A DNA stretch of 64,000 nucleotides. Origin: Aeromonas encheleia (lineage in GTDB: Bacteria > Pseudomonadota > Gammaproteobacteria > Enterobacterales > Aeromonadaceae). The stretch covers positions 949,001-1,013,000 of the forward strand of contig NZ_LR134376.1 in the NCBI RefSeq assembly GCF_900637545.1, written 5' to 3'. Under the pieces are notes generated by a model. It did no database searches. It had not been told where the DNA came from and saw only the letters and a list, made by a program, of their open reading frames with translations. The position numbers were made by a program, and so were the translations under genes. This document shows, piece by piece, positions 40,130 through 50,475 of this stretch. How positions within the stretch are numbered: the first letter of the stretch is position 1; the number at the start of each line of letters is the position of its first letter.

Positions 40130-40235
40130 GGCGAAATGAAAGAGCCTGCGGGCCAGGGCCATCCCCCCTAGGTGCAACATTTATCCGCCGCCAGCAGTTG
40201 CCGGTTCGGCTCAGCAGGGAATGGGGGGTTGCGCC

Positions 40236-40703
40236 ATGATGGATCTGCTCCTGCTGCTGGCCAGGGATGCGTTCTGGTCGGCCATCCCGGCGGTAGGCTT
40301 CGCCATGCTGTTCAACGTGCCGCCGCGCATGCTGAAGTATTGCGCCATGGGCGGTGCCCTGGCCCACAGCCTGCGTACCCTGCTGATCCATTACGGCATG
40401 CCCATCGAGTGGGCCACCCTGGCGGCGTCCACCACGGTCGGCTTTGTCTGCGTCTACTGGTCGCAGCGTCTGCTGGCCCCCCGGCCGGTGTTCAGCGTCG
40501 CCTCCATCATCCCCATGATCCCCGGCAGCTATGCGTTCAAGACCATGATCGCCGTGGTGGAGCTCAACATCTCGGGGGTGACCACCGAGCTCATCCATCA
40601 TGCGGTGACCAATGGCCTCAAGGTGTTGTTTATCGTGGGGGCGCTCAGTTTCGGTTTGGCGATCCCCTCCCTGGTCGTGTACCGTAACCGGCCCATTGTC
40701 TGA
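40236..40703 (+). CDS. Threonine/serine exporter subunit, ThrE C-terminal half (YjjB-like)
   Basis: A 155-residue membrane protein with four to five hydrophobic segments; PRMLKYCAMGGALAHSLRTLL near 28 and SIIPMIPGSYAFKTM near 87 are typical of the ThrE_2 domain. The start at 40236 (MMDLL) has GGGGG about 8 bases upstream; an in-frame ATG at 40221 is too close to its own ribosome site. It lies 106 bases after the yjjP-like gene, in the same direction, and 24 bases before folA. Confidence 0.85.
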   Translation: MMDLLLLLARDAFWSAIPAVGFAMLFNVPPRMLKYCAMGGALAHSLRTLLIHYGMPIEWATLAASTTVGFVCVYWSQRLLAPRPVFSVASIIPMIPGSYAFKTMIAVVELNISGVTTELIHHAVTNGLKVLFIVGALSFGLAIPSLVVYRNRPIV

Positions 40704-40727
40704 GACAGGCTGCAAGAGGCTGAACCC

Positions 40728-41222
40728 ATGCAAATTTCCATGATTGCCGCCATGGCGCAGGATCGCGTTATCGGGCTGGACAACCAGATGCCCTGGCACC
40801 TGCCCGCCGATCTGGCCCACTTCAAGCGGGTCACGCTGGGCAAGCCGGTGCTGATGGGGCGCAAGACCTTCGAGTCCATCGGTCGGCCGCTGCCCGGTCG
40901 TCGCAACCTGGTGATCAGCCGCAACCCCGATTACCGGGTCGATGGGGTGGAGGTGGTCGATTCGGTCGAGGCCGCGCTGGCGCTGCTGGCGAGCGGCGAG
41001 GCGGTGGATGAGCTGATGGTGATCGGCGGTGGCCATCTCTATGGCCAACTGTTGCCCAGGGCGGATCGCCTCTACCTGACCCGGATCGAGCTGGCGGTCC
41101 CGGGGGACACCCGTTTCCCCGCCTTCGACGAGGGGGAGTGGCTGTGCCTCGAGCGCGAGGCGCACCCGGCGGACGAGAAGAACCCGCACCCCTACCGTTT
41201 CGAGACCTGGCAGCGACGCTAG
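40728..41222 (+). CDS. folA: Dihydrofolate reductase
   Basis: A 164-residue cytoplasmic enzyme (E. coli 159). SMIAAMAQDRVIGLDNQMPW with the substrate loop, catalytic Asp in the LPADLAHF segment near residue 27, MGRKTFESIGRPLPGRRN near 42, and VIGGGHLYGQLLP near 93. It reduces dihydrofolate to tetrahydrofolate with NADPH. A strong terminator follows 18 bases downstream. The copy looks like the housekeeping chromosomal enzyme, not an acquired trimethoprim-resistant type. Confidence 0.95.
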   Translation: MQISMIAAMAQDRVIGLDNQMPWHLPADLAHFKRVTLGKPVLMGRKTFESIGRPLPGRRNLVISRNPDYRVDGVEVVDSVEAALALLASGEAVDELMVIGGGHLYGQLLPRADRLYLTRIELAVPGDTRFPAFDEGEWLCLEREAHPADEKNPHPYRFETWQRR

Positions 41223-41240
41223 TCCACTCGCACCAAGCAG

Positions 41241-41271
41241 GCCCCTCCCGTTGCGAGGGGCTTTTTTTTTT
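41241..41271 (+). terminator. Terminator after folA
   Basis: GCCCCTC-CCGTTGC-GAGGGGC followed by ten T. Confidence 0.92.
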
Positions 41272-41689
41272 GCGGCTTGGCCGTCGCACCCGGCATCGGT
41301 TCTCGCTCTGCCCAACCCCCTCCGAGTGTTCCCCTCATAGCGATTAAATATAGTTAGTATTGTAATCATTCAAGGGCCCTTCATGGGAGGCAGCCATCCA
41401 CCCGGGAATGGCCCTCCGCCATGACCCTCACTCGCTTGATTTTGCTCATTAAATGGAATGGTTATGGATTTTTATTGCAAGAATCTCATGTTTTTTCGGT
41501 GTTGTTCGGTCATCTGTTGAATTTTTGTTGCTGTAAATAAGTTATAAAAATCAGTTATTTATGACTGAAGCAATTTGTTGGGACTCTTATGGTTCTTTTG
41601 TTATTCATGTAAATTGTTTAGTGTAGAAAGTAATTGGTTCGCGTTCGGCAGGCTAATCACCCAGATGTCGACCATGAAAAAAGGACAGT
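41272..41689. promoter_or_regulatory. Upstream region of proVWX
   Basis: A 418-base gap, strongly AT-rich from 41430 to 41650, leading into proV. Several TTGTTA and TATAAA-like hexamers occur but none forms a clear promoter with good spacing. The A+T-rich, possibly curved character fits an osmoregulated, H-NS-sensitive promoter like that of enterobacterial proU; this is inference. Confidence 0.4.
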
Positions 41690-42886
41690 ATGACAGTCAA
41701 ACTCGAAGTCAAATCACTCTATAAAATCTTCGGAGAACATCCGGAAAAGGCCTTCAAATTGCTGGCGAAAGGCCACGACCGCGCCAGCATCCTGCACAAG
41801 ACAGGACAGACATTGGGGGTGCAGGGGGTCGATCTGGCCATCCACGAGGGGGAGATCTTCGTGGTGATGGGCCTCTCCGGCTCGGGCAAATCCACCCTGG
41901 TGCGCCTCTTCAACCGCCTCATCGAGCCGACCCGTGGTCAGGTGCTGATCGACGGCGAGGACATAGCCGCCATCTCGGACAGCGAGCTGCGCCAGGTGCG
42001 GCGCAAGAAGATCAGCATGGTGTTTCAATCCTTCGCCCTGATGCCCCACCTGAGCGTGCTGGAAAATACCGCCTTTGGCCTGGAGCTGGCCGGGGTGCCG
42101 CTGGCGGAGCGCCAGCAGAGTGCCCGTCAGGCGCTGCATCAGGTGGGCCTGGGGCAGTGGATTGACGCCTACCCCGATGCCCTCTCCGGCGGCATGAAGC
42201 AGCGGGTCGGCCTGGCCAGGGCGCTGGCCAATGACCCCGATATCCTGCTGATGGACGAGGCCTTCTCCGCGCTGGATCCGCTGATCCGCACCGAGATGCA
42301 GGACGAGCTGCTCAAGCTGCAGGCCAGCCAGCAGCGCACCATCGTCTTCATCTCCCACGATCTGGACGAGGCGATGCGCATCGGCGATCGCATCGCCATC
42401 ATGCAGGATGGCCAGGTGGTGCAGGTCGGCACCCCGGACGAGATCCTGAACCAGCCCGCCAACGACTATGTGCGCGCCTTCTTTCGCGGGGTGGATCTCG
42501 CCAACGTGTTCAGCGCCCGGGATGTGGCCAGTCGCAAGCAGACGCCGCTCATCAAGAAACACACAACGGATGGGCCGGGCAACGCCCTGCGCCAGCTCAA
42601 GGAGCTGGAGCGGGAGTACGGCTACGTGGTGGATCGCAGCCGCCACTTCATTGGGGTCGTCTCGGTCGAGTCGCTGAGTCAGGCGGTGCGTGACAGGGGG
42701 AGCCTGGAGCAGGCGCTGCTGGCGGATATCCAGCCCATCCTGGCTGACACCTCCCTCAACGAACTCATCAGCCAGGTGGCCGCCGCACCCTGTCAGGTGC
42801 CCGTGGTCGAGCAAGATGGCACCTACCTTGGGCTTATCTCCAAGGCCAACCTGCTGAACACCCTGGACAGGAGTACCCCGCTATGA
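41690..42886 (+). CDS. proV: Glycine betaine/proline ABC transporter ATP-binding protein
   Basis: A 398-residue ATPase (E. coli ProV 400). Walker [10 protein letters not shown] near residue 62, signature [15 protein letters not shown] near 165, Walker [15 protein letters not shown] near 185, then two C-terminal CBS domains (about 280-395) that sense ionic strength in this family. AAAAAGGACAGT precedes the ATG. The stop overlaps proW. It powers import of osmoprotectants through ProW. Confidence 0.95.
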   Translation: MTVKLEVKSLYKIFGEHPEKAFKLLAKGHDRASILHKTGQTLGVQGVDLAIHEGEIFVVMGLSGSGKSTLVRLFNRLIEPTRGQVLIDGEDIAAISDSELRQVRRKKISMVFQSFALMPHLSVLENTAFGLELAGVPLAERQQSARQALHQVGLGQWIDAYPDALSGGMKQRVGLARALANDPDILLMDEAFSALDPLIRTEMQDELLKLQASQQRTIVFISHDLDEAMRIGDRIAIMQDGQVVQVGTPDEILNQPANDYVRAFFRGVDLANVFSARDVASRKQTPLIKKHTTDGPGNALRQLKELEREYGYVVDRSRHFIGVVSVESLSQAVRDRGSLEQALLADIQPILADTSLNELISQVAAAPCQVPVVEQDGTYLGLISKANLLNTLDRSTPL

Positions 42887-44028
42887 ATTTGATCCCTCAC
42901 CGTCTGCTGGCCGGCTTGCTGGCACTGTTGTTATTGGCGAGCTGCCCCGCCTGGGCCGACGAGGCGCAGGCCGATCCCTGGGCCGCCACGGCCACCACCG
43001 CCACCAGCGATCCCTGGGGCAGCACCGAAACCCAGGCCGCCGACTGGCAGAACCAGATCGCCACGGCGGATACCGGGGCCTCCATCGACTGGCTGGATCC
43101 CTTCCAGCAGGCTTTGGTGCCGCTGGACCGCTGGGTCGAGAGCGGCATCGGCTGGCTGGTGGAGAACCTGCGGCCGGTGTTCCAGCTGGTGCGGGCGCCG
43201 GTGGAGCTGACCCTCAACGCCATGACCCACCTGCTGCAGACGGTGCCCTCCGCCCTGATGATAGGCTTGCTGACCCTGATCGCCTGGCAGCTGGTCAACG
43301 GCCGCATGGCGCTCGGCACGCTTGTTTCTCTGGTGATGATTGGCCTTATCGGTGCCTGGTCCGATGCCATGGTGACCCTGTCGCTGGTGCTGACCTCGCT
43401 GTTCTTCTGCGTCCTGATCGGGCTGCCGGTCGGCATCCTGCTGGCCCGTAGCGAGCGGCTCTCCACCTGGACCCGGCCGCTGCTGGATGCCATGCAGACC
43501 ACCCCGGCCTTCGTCTACCTCATCCCCATCGTCATGCTGTTTGGCATCGGCAACGTGCCCGGGGTGGTGGTGACCGTCATCTTCGCCCTGCCGCCCATGA
43601 TCCGGCTGACCATGCTGGGGATCCGGCAGGTGCCCGCCGATCTGGTGGAGGCGGCCCACTCATTCGGTGCCAGCCCCTCCCAACTGCTGTTCAAGGTGCA
43701 GCTGCCGCTCGCCATGCCCACCATCATGGCCGGGGTCAACCAGACCCTGATGCTGGCGCTCTCCATGGTGGTGATCGCCTCCATGATCGCGGTCGGCGGC
43801 CTGGGCCAGATGGTGCTGCGCGGCATAGGCCGCCTCGACATGGGGCTCGCCTCCATCGGCGGCCTCGGCATAGTGCTGCTGGCCATCGTCCTCGACCGCC
43901 TGACCCAGGCGATGGGGCAGCCGGATCGCAGCCGGGTCGGCCGCTGGTATCAGCGTGGCCCCATGGCGCTGCTGCTGCGCCTGTGCGGTCGCAGCAAATC
44001 CATTCATTGCAAAGGAGTAACCTCATGA
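42883..44028 (+). CDS. proW: Glycine betaine/proline ABC transporter permease
   Basis: A 381-residue inner-membrane protein (E. coli 354). The N-terminus begins with a hydrophobic signal-like segment ([18 protein letters not shown]) and a low-complexity [19 protein letters not shown] stretch before the conserved core. The permease EAA loop is [20 protein letters not shown] near residue 252. It overlaps proV by four bases and proX by four bases (ATGA). The extra N-terminal stretch with a DPW repeat is a local peculiarity. Confidence 0.94.
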   Translation: MNLIPHRLLAGLLALLLLASCPAWADEAQADPWAATATTATSDPWGSTETQAADWQNQIATADTGASIDWLDPFQQALVPLDRWVESGIGWLVENLRPVFQLVRAPVELTLNAMTHLLQTVPSALMIGLLTLIAWQLVNGRMALGTLVSLVMIGLIGAWSDAMVTLSLVLTSLFFCVLIGLPVGILLARSERLSTWTRPLLDAMQTTPAFVYLIPIVMLFGIGNVPGVVVTVIFALPPMIRLTMLGIRQVPADLVEAAHSFGASPSQLLFKVQLPLAMPTIMAGVNQTLMLALSMVVIASMIAVGGLGQMVLRGIGRLDMGLASIGGLGIVLLAIVLDRLTQAMGQPDRSRVGRWYQRGPMALLLRLCGRSKSIHCKGVTS

Positions 44029-45011
44029 GACGCATCACCAAGAGCCTGACCCTGGGCACCCTGTTGCTGAGCACGGTCGCCATGGCCAGCACCGAGCTGC
44101 CGGGGGAGGGCGTCAAGGTGCAGCCCCTGCAGAGCTCCTTGCCGGAAGAGGCCTTCCAGAGCCTGCTGGTCAGCAAGCTGATGACGCGGCTGGGTTATGA
44201 GGTGCGACCCGCGCAGGAGGTGGACTACAACGTGGCTTACGCCTCGGTGGCGCAGGGGGACGGCACCTTCCTGGCCTTTAACTGGATCCCGTTGCAGGAC
44301 AACAAGTACGAGCAGGCGGGGGGGGACAAGGTGTTCTTCCGCCAGGGCACCTATGTGGCCGGCGCGGCCCAGGGCTATCTCATCGACAAGCAGACCGCGA
44401 CCCAATACGGCATCACCAACCTGGGTCAGCTCAAGGATCCCAAGCTGGCGGCGCTGTTTGACGGCGACGGTGACGGCAAGGCGGATCTGGTGGGCTGCAA
44501 CCCGGGCTGGGGCTGCGAAGGGGCGATCAACCAGCATCTCGACGAGTTCGGCCTGACCCCGACCGTCAGCCACAAGCAGGGCAACTACGCGGCCCTGGTC
44601 GCCGATACCCTGGCCCGCTACCAGAGCGGCAAGCCGGTGCTCTATTACACCTGGACCCCTTACTGGCTCAGCAGCGAGCTGGTGCCGGGGCGGGACGTGG
44701 TGTGGCTGGAGGTGCCGGCCGATGCCAGGGGGGCGGACCAGACCCGCTTGCCGAATGGCAAGAACTATGGCTTTGCCGTCAACACCATGCACATAGTCGC
44801 CAACAAGGCCTTCACCGATGCCAACCCGGCGGCCGCCAAGCTGTTCAGCATCGTCAAGCTGCCCCTCAACGACATCAACATCCAGAACGGGCTGATGAAC
44901 AAGGGACAGAACAAGCCGGCGGATGTGGAGCGTCATGCGGATGCCTGGCTCAAGGGGCACCAGGCCCTGGTCGACGGCTGGTTGGCCCAGGCCCGCGCCG
45001 CCGCGCAGTAG
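44025..45011 (+). CDS. proX: Glycine betaine-binding periplasmic protein
   Basis: A 328-residue protein (E. coli 330) with a signal peptide ([21 protein letters not shown]). [12 protein letters not shown] near residue 84, [13 protein letters not shown] near 163, and [10 protein letters not shown] near 207 carry the aromatic box that binds quaternary ammonium groups. The Asp-rich [13 protein letters not shown] near 150 is also notable. AAAGGAG lies before the ATG; the start overlaps the proW stop. A terminator follows at 45078. Confidence 0.95.
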   Translation: MRRITKSLTLGTLLLSTVAMASTELPGEGVKVQPLQSSLPEEAFQSLLVSKLMTRLGYEVRPAQEVDYNVAYASVAQGDGTFLAFNWIPLQDNKYEQAGGDKVFFRQGTYVAGAAQGYLIDKQTATQYGITNLGQLKDPKLAALFDGDGDGKADLVGCNPGWGCEGAINQHLDEFGLTPTVSHKQGNYAALVADTLARYQSGKPVLYYTWTPYWLSSELVPGRDVVWLEVPADARGADQTRLPNGKNYGFAVNTMHIVANKAFTDANPAAAKLFSIVKLPLNDINIQNGLMNKGQNKPADVERHADAWLKGHQALVDGWLAQARAAAQ

Positions 45012-45077
45012 GCCGAGCCGGCGGGCAAGGAAGCTCGCTCCGAACCCCGCTGGTTTCAGCAAGCGAAACAGCAAACA

Positions 45078-45106
45078 AAACGCCCGGCAGTTGCCGGGCG
45101 TTTTTT
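45078..45106. terminator. Terminator of proVWX
   Basis: AACGCCCGGCA-GT-TGCCGGGCGTT followed by TTTT; the A-rich 5' side also gives a T-run for cysH on the minus strand. Confidence 0.9.
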
Positions 45107-45135
45107 ATGGTCAAAGCAGCCTATCAACCGGCGGA

Positions 45136-45894
45136 TCAGATGCCGGAGCCGTCGTGCTCGCCCTTCTCCTCGTGCAGGCCACATTCGCGCTTGAGGCCGA
45201 AGAAGCGGGTCTGCTCCTCGCTCATGCCCGGCTCCCACTTGGTGGTGGTGTGCACGTCGCCGACCGAGAGGTAGCCCTGATCCCACAGCGGGTGATAGGG
45301 CAGGTCAAACTCCTTGAAGTAGTAGAAGACGTCCTTGTTGCTCCAGTCGATGACCGGCAGGAACTTGAAGCGGCCGCGGGCGATGGCCAGCACCGGCAGC
45401 TTGCCACGGCTGCCAGATTGCTCCCGGCGCAGGCCGGAGAACCAGGTCTGGGCGCCGAGCTCCCGCAGGGCCCTGTCCATGGGCTCCACCTTGTTGAGCT
45501 GGTTGTAGCGGGTGATCCCCTCGACCCCCTGCTCCCACAGCAGGCCGAAGCGGGCCTCCTGCCAGGCCGGTGACAGCTCGGCCCGGTAGACCTTGAGATT
45601 CAAGGCGAGGCGCTCGGTCAGCTCGTCGATGAAGCGGTAGGTCTCCGGAAACAGGTAGCCGGTATCGGTCAGCACCACAGGCACCTCGGCCCGCTCGCGG
45701 CTCACCAGGTGCAGCATCAGCGCCGCCTGGATGCCGAAGCTGGACGACAGCACGTGTTCTCCCGGCAGCTCGGCCAGCGCCCAGCGCACTCGCTCGGGGG
45801 CGCTCATGGCATCCAGCTCCCGGTTGAGGGGAGCCAGCGCCTCGGTTTGCTCCTCCCGGCTCAGGCCGAGGAGGGATTGCAGATCAAGCGGCAT
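45136..45894 (-). CDS. cysH: Phosphoadenylyl-sulfate (PAPS) reductase
   Basis: A 252-residue cytoplasmic enzyme (E. coli 244) that reduces PAPS to sulfite using thioredoxin. [15 protein letters not shown] near residue 49 is the PP-motif region, [14 protein letters not shown] near 73, and the catalytic Cys lies in KRECGLH near the C-terminus. It lacks the CC-pairs of [4Fe-4S] APS reductases, so it uses PAPS. The start overlaps the cysI stop by 11 bases; it is the last gene of cysJIH. Confidence 0.95.
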   Translation of the reverse strand: MPLDLQSLLGLSREEQTEALAPLNRELDAMSAPERVRWALAELPGEHVLSSSFGIQAALMLHLVSRERAEVPVVLTDTGYLFPETYRFIDELTERLALNLKVYRAELSPAWQEARFGLLWEQGVEGITRYNQLNKVEPMDRALRELGAQTWFSGLRREQSGSRGKLPVLAIARGRFKFLPVIDWSNKDVFYYFKEFDLPYHPLWDQGYLSVGDVHTTTKWEPGMSEEQTRFFGLKRECGLHEEKGEHDGSGI

Positions 45895-47608
45895 AGAAGT
45901 CTCTCGCTGAATCGATGACGGGGGCCACCACCTTGGTGCGGATCACGAAGTCGCCGAAGCACTCGGCGCCCTGGCGCTCCTTGGCCCAGCGGCCGATGAG
46001 GGCATCCAGCTCGGCCAGGATCTGCGGCTCTGTGATGTTCTCCTGATAGAGGCGCGGGATGCGGGTCCCCTCCAGGTTGCCGCCCAGGTGCAGGTTGTAG
46101 CGACCGGGGGCCTTGCCCACCAGTCCCACCTCCGCCAGCATGGCGCGGCCGCAGCCGTTGGGGCAGCCGGTGACCCGGAAGATGATGGCGTCATCCGCCA
46201 GCCCGTGTTTGGTCAGCAGGCCTTCGATGTCGCTGACGAAGGCCGGCAGCATGCGCTCGGCTTCCGCCATCGCCAGCGGGCAGGTGGGCAGGGCCACGCA
46301 GGCCATGGACTGCTTGCGCTGCTCGCTCACGCCATCGTCCAGCAGGCCGTATTGACGGGCCAGCCCCTCGATGCGCGCCTTCTCGCCGGCGGGGACGCCG
46401 GCGATGATCAGGTTCTGGTTGGCGGTCAGGCGGAAATCCCCCTGATGGACGCGGGCGATCGCCAGCATGCCGGTCTTGAGCGGCTTGCCCGGGAAGTCCA
46501 GCAGGCGGCCGTTCTCGATGAACAGCGTGAGGTGATGCTTGCCGTCTATCCCCTCTACCCAACCGAAGCGATCCCCACGGCTGGTGAATTCATAGGGGCG
46601 CACCGGGCCGAACGGGATGCCGGCGCGGCGCTCCACCTCGGCCTTGAAGGCCTCGACACCGACCCGTTCCAGCGTGTACTTGGTCTTGGCGTTCTTGCGG
46701 CTGACCCTGTTGCCCCAGTCGCGCTGGGTGCCGACCACGGCGGCGGCCACTTCCAGCACGTGGGAGAGCGGAATGAAGCCGAAGTCGCTCGCCTTGCGCG
46801 GGTAGGTGCTGGTGTCGCCGTGGGTCATGGCCAGACCGCCGCCCACCAGCACGTTGAAGCCCACCAGCTTGCCGTGATCGCTGATGGCCACGAAGTTGAG
46901 ATCGTTGGCGTGGATGTCCACGTCGTTGTGGGGCGGGATCACCACAGTGGTCTTGAACTTGCGCGGCAGGTAGTTGGAGCCCAGGATCGGCTCCTCATCC
47001 TCGCCGAGCTTCTCCCCGTCCAGCCAGATCTCCACGTAGGCGCGGGTCTTGGGCAGCAGGTGCTCGGAGATCTTCTTGGCCCACTCGTAGGCCTCCTGGT
47101 GCAACTCGGACTCGACCGGGTTGCTGGTGCAGAGCACGTTGCGGTTCACGTCACCGGCGGTGGCGATGGAGTCGATACCGGTGCCGTTGAGGGTCTGGTG
47201 CATCAGCTTGATGTCGCGCTTGAGCACCCCGTGGAACTGGAAGGTCTGGCGGGTGGTGAGGCGGATGCTGCCGTACAGGCTGTGATCCTCGGCGAACTTG
47301 TCGATCACCTGCCACTGGGCCGGGGTGATGATGCCGCCCGGCAGGCGGGCCCGCAGCATGACGTTGTGCAGCGGCTCCAGCTTCTGGGCGGTGCGCTCGG
47401 CGCGGATGTCTCTGTCATCCTGCTGGTACATGCCGTGGAAGCGGATCAGCTGGAAATTGTCGCCGTTGAAGCCACCGGTGAGCGGGTCCTGAAGATCCTT
47501 CTCTATGGTGCCGCGCAGGAAGTTGCTCTCACGCTTGAGGCGCTCGTTGTCGGACAGTGGCCCTTCAACCGGTCCTGCTTCTTGCTTCGAGATTGTTTGC
47601 TTGCTCAT
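45884..47608 (-). CDS. cysI: Sulfite reductase hemoprotein beta-component
   Basis: A 574-residue siroheme/[4Fe-4S] enzyme (E. coli 570) reducing sulfite to sulfide. The cluster cysteines are in [18 protein letters not shown] near residue 438 and [18 protein letters not shown] near 480; siroheme-binding Arg/Lys positions occur in [12 protein letters not shown] near 118. The ATG at 47608 overlaps the cysJ stop (TGATG). It needs siroheme, whose precursor is made by CobA at 7.2 kb. Confidence 0.96.
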   Translation of the reverse strand: MSKQTISKQEAGPVEGPLSDNERLKRESNFLRGTIEKDLQDPLTGGFNGDNFQLIRFHGMYQQDDRDIRAERTAQKLEPLHNVMLRARLPGGIITPAQWQVIDKFAEDHSLYGSIRLTTRQTFQFHGVLKRDIKLMHQTLNGTGIDSIATAGDVNRNVLCTSNPVESELHQEAYEWAKKISEHLLPKTRAYVEIWLDGEKLGEDEEPILGSNYLPRKFKTTVVIPPHNDVDIHANDLNFVAISDHGKLVGFNVLVGGGLAMTHGDTSTYPRKASDFGFIPLSHVLEVAAAVVGTQRDWGNRVSRKNAKTKYTLERVGVEAFKAEVERRAGIPFGPVRPYEFTSRGDRFGWVEGIDGKHHLTLFIENGRLLDFPGKPLKTGMLAIARVHQGDFRLTANQNLIIAGVPAGEKARIEGLARQYGLLDDGVSEQRKQSMACVALPTCPLAMAEAERMLPAFVSDIEGLLTKHGLADDAIIFRVTGCPNGCGRAMLAEVGLVGKAPGRYNLHLGGNLEGTRIPRLYQENITEPQILAELDALIGRWAKERQGAECFGDFVIRTKVVAPVIDSARDFYAA

Positions 47609-49386
47609 CAATAGACATCCCTTTGATAACGTTTGGCACGACGCAATTCGCTCAGATACTCTTCTGCTTCCTCATGGCTCTTGTGACCATGTTCGGCAAT
47701 CACCTCCAGCAGGGCTTGCTGCACATCCTTCGCCATGTGGTTGGCATCGCCACAGACGTAGAAGTGGGCGCCGGCCTCCAGCCACTGGAACAGCTCGGCC
47801 CCCTGCTCGCGCAACTTGTCCTGCACATAGATCTTGTGGCCCTGATCCCGGCTGAAGGCCAGGGAAATTTTCGACAGCAGGCCGGACTTCACATAACGCT
47901 GCCACTCCACCTGATAGAGGAAGTCTTGGGTGGCGTGAGGGTTGCCGAAGAACAGCCAGTTCTTGCCCTCTGCCCCTGTGGTTTCCCGCTCCTGCAGGAA
48001 GGCGCGAAACGGCGCTATGCCGGTGCCGGGGCCCACCATGATCAGTGGAGTCTGCGGGTTTGCCGGCAGGCGGAAGTTGTCGTTGTGCTCCACGAACACC
48101 CGCACCTCGGCCTCTTCCGGCAGCCTGTCCGCCAGATAGGAGGAGGCGCCGCCGCTACGCAGGGTGCCATCGGCCTGGGGATGGCGTACCACGCCCACGG
48201 TCAGGTGCACCTCCTCTTCCACCTCGCTCTGGGCGGAGGCGATGGAGTAGAGGCGCGGGGTGAGCGGGCGCAGCAGCGCGACGAGTTGTTCGGCGCCGAG
48301 TCTGGCGGGGAAGCGCTTGAGCACATCCACCACCTGGGCCGCGGCGACCAGGGCATTGACCTGGGCCTTGTCCCCCGCCAGATCCTTCAGGGCGGCGTTG
48401 CCCGAGATGTCGGCCAGGCCTGTGATGAAGCCGCCGTGCAGCCGGGTCAGCTCGAAATGCTGGGTCAGCGCGGTGCGCAGCGGGCCCTGGGCGGTGACTT
48501 CATCGCCATTGAGGCCGGTCAGGGTCAGCACCTCGCTCACCAGCGCGGCATCGTTGTCGAACCAGATGCCGAGGGCGTCGCCGGGTTGATACTGGATGCC
48601 GGATTCCTCAAGGTTGATCTCGATATGGCGGATGTCCTTGGTCGAGTCGCGGCCGGTGATCTTCTGGTTGAGTGACAGCCGGGCCGGGAAGGGGTTCTCC
48701 TTGTGATACTGGCTGTGACCGACGGCACTTTGTACCGCACCGGCCACGCTGGCGGTTGCCGTGCCGGCCTTGAGGGTAGTAGCGGCGGCCTTGACCGCCT
48801 GCTCGCCCCAGGCCTTGGCGGCCGCCTGGTAGTCCACGTCCAGGCTGGCGAGTTCATGCAGGCGCTCGGCGCCCGCCTTTGCCAGGAAGTCGTCGAAGTC
48901 TTTGCCGGTCTGGCAGAAGAATTCGTAGGAGCTGTCGCCCAGCCCCAGCACGGCGAATTTGAGCCCCTCCAGCTTGCCTATCTTGCCCTTCTTGAGCTGC
49001 TCGAACAGATCCACCGCGCTCTCCGGCGGCTCCCCCTCCCCGTAAGTGCTCACTACCACCAGCAGGTGGCTCTCTTTCTTGAGCTGCTTGGGCTTGTAGT
49101 CGGCCATGGAGATCAGGGTGACGGGCAGGCCGAGGGCCTGCGCCTGTTGCTGGATGACGCTCGCCACGCCCTTGGCGTTGCCGGTCTGGGAGCCGTAGAG
49201 GATGGTCAGGCTGCCACCCGCTGCCGGGCTGGTAGCGGCGCCTGAGATCGGCTGGCTGCCGGATTGGGAGAGGCCATAGAGATAGCCGCTCACCCAGGCC
49301 AGTTGCTGGGTGTTGAGGGTCGCGAGGACCTGATTCAGCTGGCGTTGCTGGTCGCCAGAGAGGGGAGAGATATCCGTAAGTTGCAT
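47608..49386 (-). CDS. cysJ: Sulfite reductase flavoprotein alpha-component
   Basis: A 592-residue flavoprotein (E. coli 599): an N-terminal flavodoxin domain ([14 protein letters not shown] near residue 61, [12 protein letters not shown] near 112), an FAD-binding region with [12 protein letters not shown] near 380, and an NADPH end [16 protein letters not shown] near 448. It passes NADPH electrons to CysI. The ATG at 49386 has GGAAGA upstream. It is divergent from the PhzF-like gene across a 189-base region that should carry a CysB-dependent promoter; I could not define the site. Confidence 0.96.
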   Translation of the reverse strand: MQLTDISPLSGDQQRQLNQVLATLNTQQLAWVSGYLYGLSQSGSQPISGAATSPAAGGSLTILYGSQTGNAKGVASVIQQQAQALGLPVTLISMADYKPKQLKKESHLLVVVSTYGEGEPPESAVDLFEQLKKGKIGKLEGLKFAVLGLGDSSYEFFCQTGKDFDDFLAKAGAERLHELASLDVDYQAAAKAWGEQAVKAAATTLKAGTATASVAGAVQSAVGHSQYHKENPFPARLSLNQKITGRDSTKDIRHIEINLEESGIQYQPGDALGIWFDNDAALVSEVLTLTGLNGDEVTAQGPLRTALTQHFELTRLHGGFITGLADISGNAALKDLAGDKAQVNALVAAAQVVDVLKRFPARLGAEQLVALLRPLTPRLYSIASAQSEVEEEVHLTVGVVRHPQADGTLRSGGASSYLADRLPEEAEVRVFVEHNDNFRLPANPQTPLIMVGPGTGIAPFRAFLQERETTGAEGKNWLFFGNPHATQDFLYQVEWQRYVKSGLLSKISLAFSRDQGHKIYVQDKLREQGAELFQWLEAGAHFYVCGDANHMAKDVQQALLEVIAEHGHKSHEEAEEYLSELRRAKRYQRDVY

Positions 49387-49575
49387 CACACACGTCTTCC
49401 ATGGTCTGATTTTTGGTCAGGTTAAGGGGCGCGATGGATAACAACAAAGAATAAAAATGTCTTCTTTATGCGATTTGTGAATTTATAAAGTCAGGATCCG
49501 GCTCAAGCCGCCCTTGACCCGTGTTATAAAAGCGCAGTGATGAGTCCTTCCGTCAGCCACACAGGATAGATGTCG

Positions 49576-50376
49576 ATGACCAGATTGTTTCATGTCAATG
49601 CCTTCAGCCAGCGCCCCTTCGGTGGCAACCCCGCCGTGGTGGTGCTGGGGCCCGAGCGGCCCGATGCCGAGCTACAGGCCATGGCGGCGGAGTTCAACCT
49701 GTCGGAGACCGCCTTCCTCAGCCCCATCGGGCCCGCGCACTACCGGCTGCGCTGGTTCACCCCGGCGGTGGAGGTAGATCTCTGCGGCCACGGCACCCTG
49801 GCGGCCGCCCATGTGCTGTGGCAGGCAGGGGCGGTGGCCCGTGCGCAGACCCTGCGCTTCGAGACCCGCAGCGGCGAGCTGCAGGCTTGCCGTGAGGGGG
49901 AGTGGATCCGGCTCGACTTCCCGCGTATCCCGCTGGCCCCCCTGACGCTGGATCCGGCCTACGCCGCAGCGCTCGGTTGCCGGCCGCTGAAAACCCTGGC
50001 GGCCGGCGCCAAGTTCCTGCTGGAGCTGGGGAGCGAGGAGGAGGTGAGGGCGCTCAAGCCGGATTTCCACGCCCTGCGCGCTCTGCCCGGTCGCGGCCTG
50101 ATGGTGACGGCGCCGTCCAGCCGCACGGACGATGACTTCGTCTCCCGCTACTTCGCCCCCTGGGTCGGGGTGGAGGAGGATCCGGTCACCGGCTCCAACC
50201 ACTGCGCCCTGGTGCCGTTCTGGGCCGAGCGCCTCGGCAAGACACAGCTGCGGGCGCGTCAGATCTCCGCCCGGGAGGGGGAGCTGAGGCTCAGCCTGGC
50301 GGGGGAGCGGGTGCTGATGGCGGGTCAGGCGCTGACCCTGTGGCAGGGGGAATGGCTGCTGCCACCCGGCGCGTAA
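49576..50376 (+). CDS. PhzF-family isomerase-like protein
   Basis: A 266-residue protein of the phenazine biosynthesis PhzF superfamily with diaminopimelate-epimerase-like twin domains: FSQRPFGGNPAVVVL near residue 10, EFNLSETAFLSP near 40 with the conserved Glu, VEVDLCGHGTLAAAHVL near 66, and DPVTGSNHCALVPFWAE near 204. The substrate is unknown; most such proteins are not phenazine enzymes. The ATG at 49576 is favoured over 49570 by spacing from AGGA. Confidence 0.88.
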   Translation: MTRLFHVNAFSQRPFGGNPAVVVLGPERPDAELQAMAAEFNLSETAFLSPIGPAHYRLRWFTPAVEVDLCGHGTLAAAHVLWQAGAVARAQTLRFETRSGELQACREGEWIRLDFPRIPLAPLTLDPAYAAALGCRPLKTLAAGAKFLLELGSEEEVRALKPDFHALRALPGRGLMVTAPSSRTDDDFVSRYFAPWVGVEEDPVTGSNHCALVPFWAERLGKTQLRARQISAREGELRLSLAGERVLMAGQALTLWQGEWLLPPGA

Positions 50377-50404
50377 GCCGCAAGCCGGCAGTTTCTCTTC
50401 GCCA

Positions 50405-50438
50405 TAAAAAACGCCCCGCAGTTGCGGGGCGTTTTTAG
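50405..50438. terminator. Bidirectional terminator between the PhzF-like gene and lysS
   Basis: AAAAAACGCCCCGCA-GT-TGCGGGGCGTTTTT: a long symmetrical stem with A- and T-runs on either side, between convergent genes. Confidence 0.9.
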
Positions 50439-50475
50439 TGCTATCGAGCATTCAGGCCAGGCCTGAGGCGATGGC

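Noticed and set aside
40728-41222. Acquired trimethoprim-resistance dfr gene
   Set aside because: Sequence features, chromosomal neighbours and composition match the housekeeping folA; no integron or att site is nearby.
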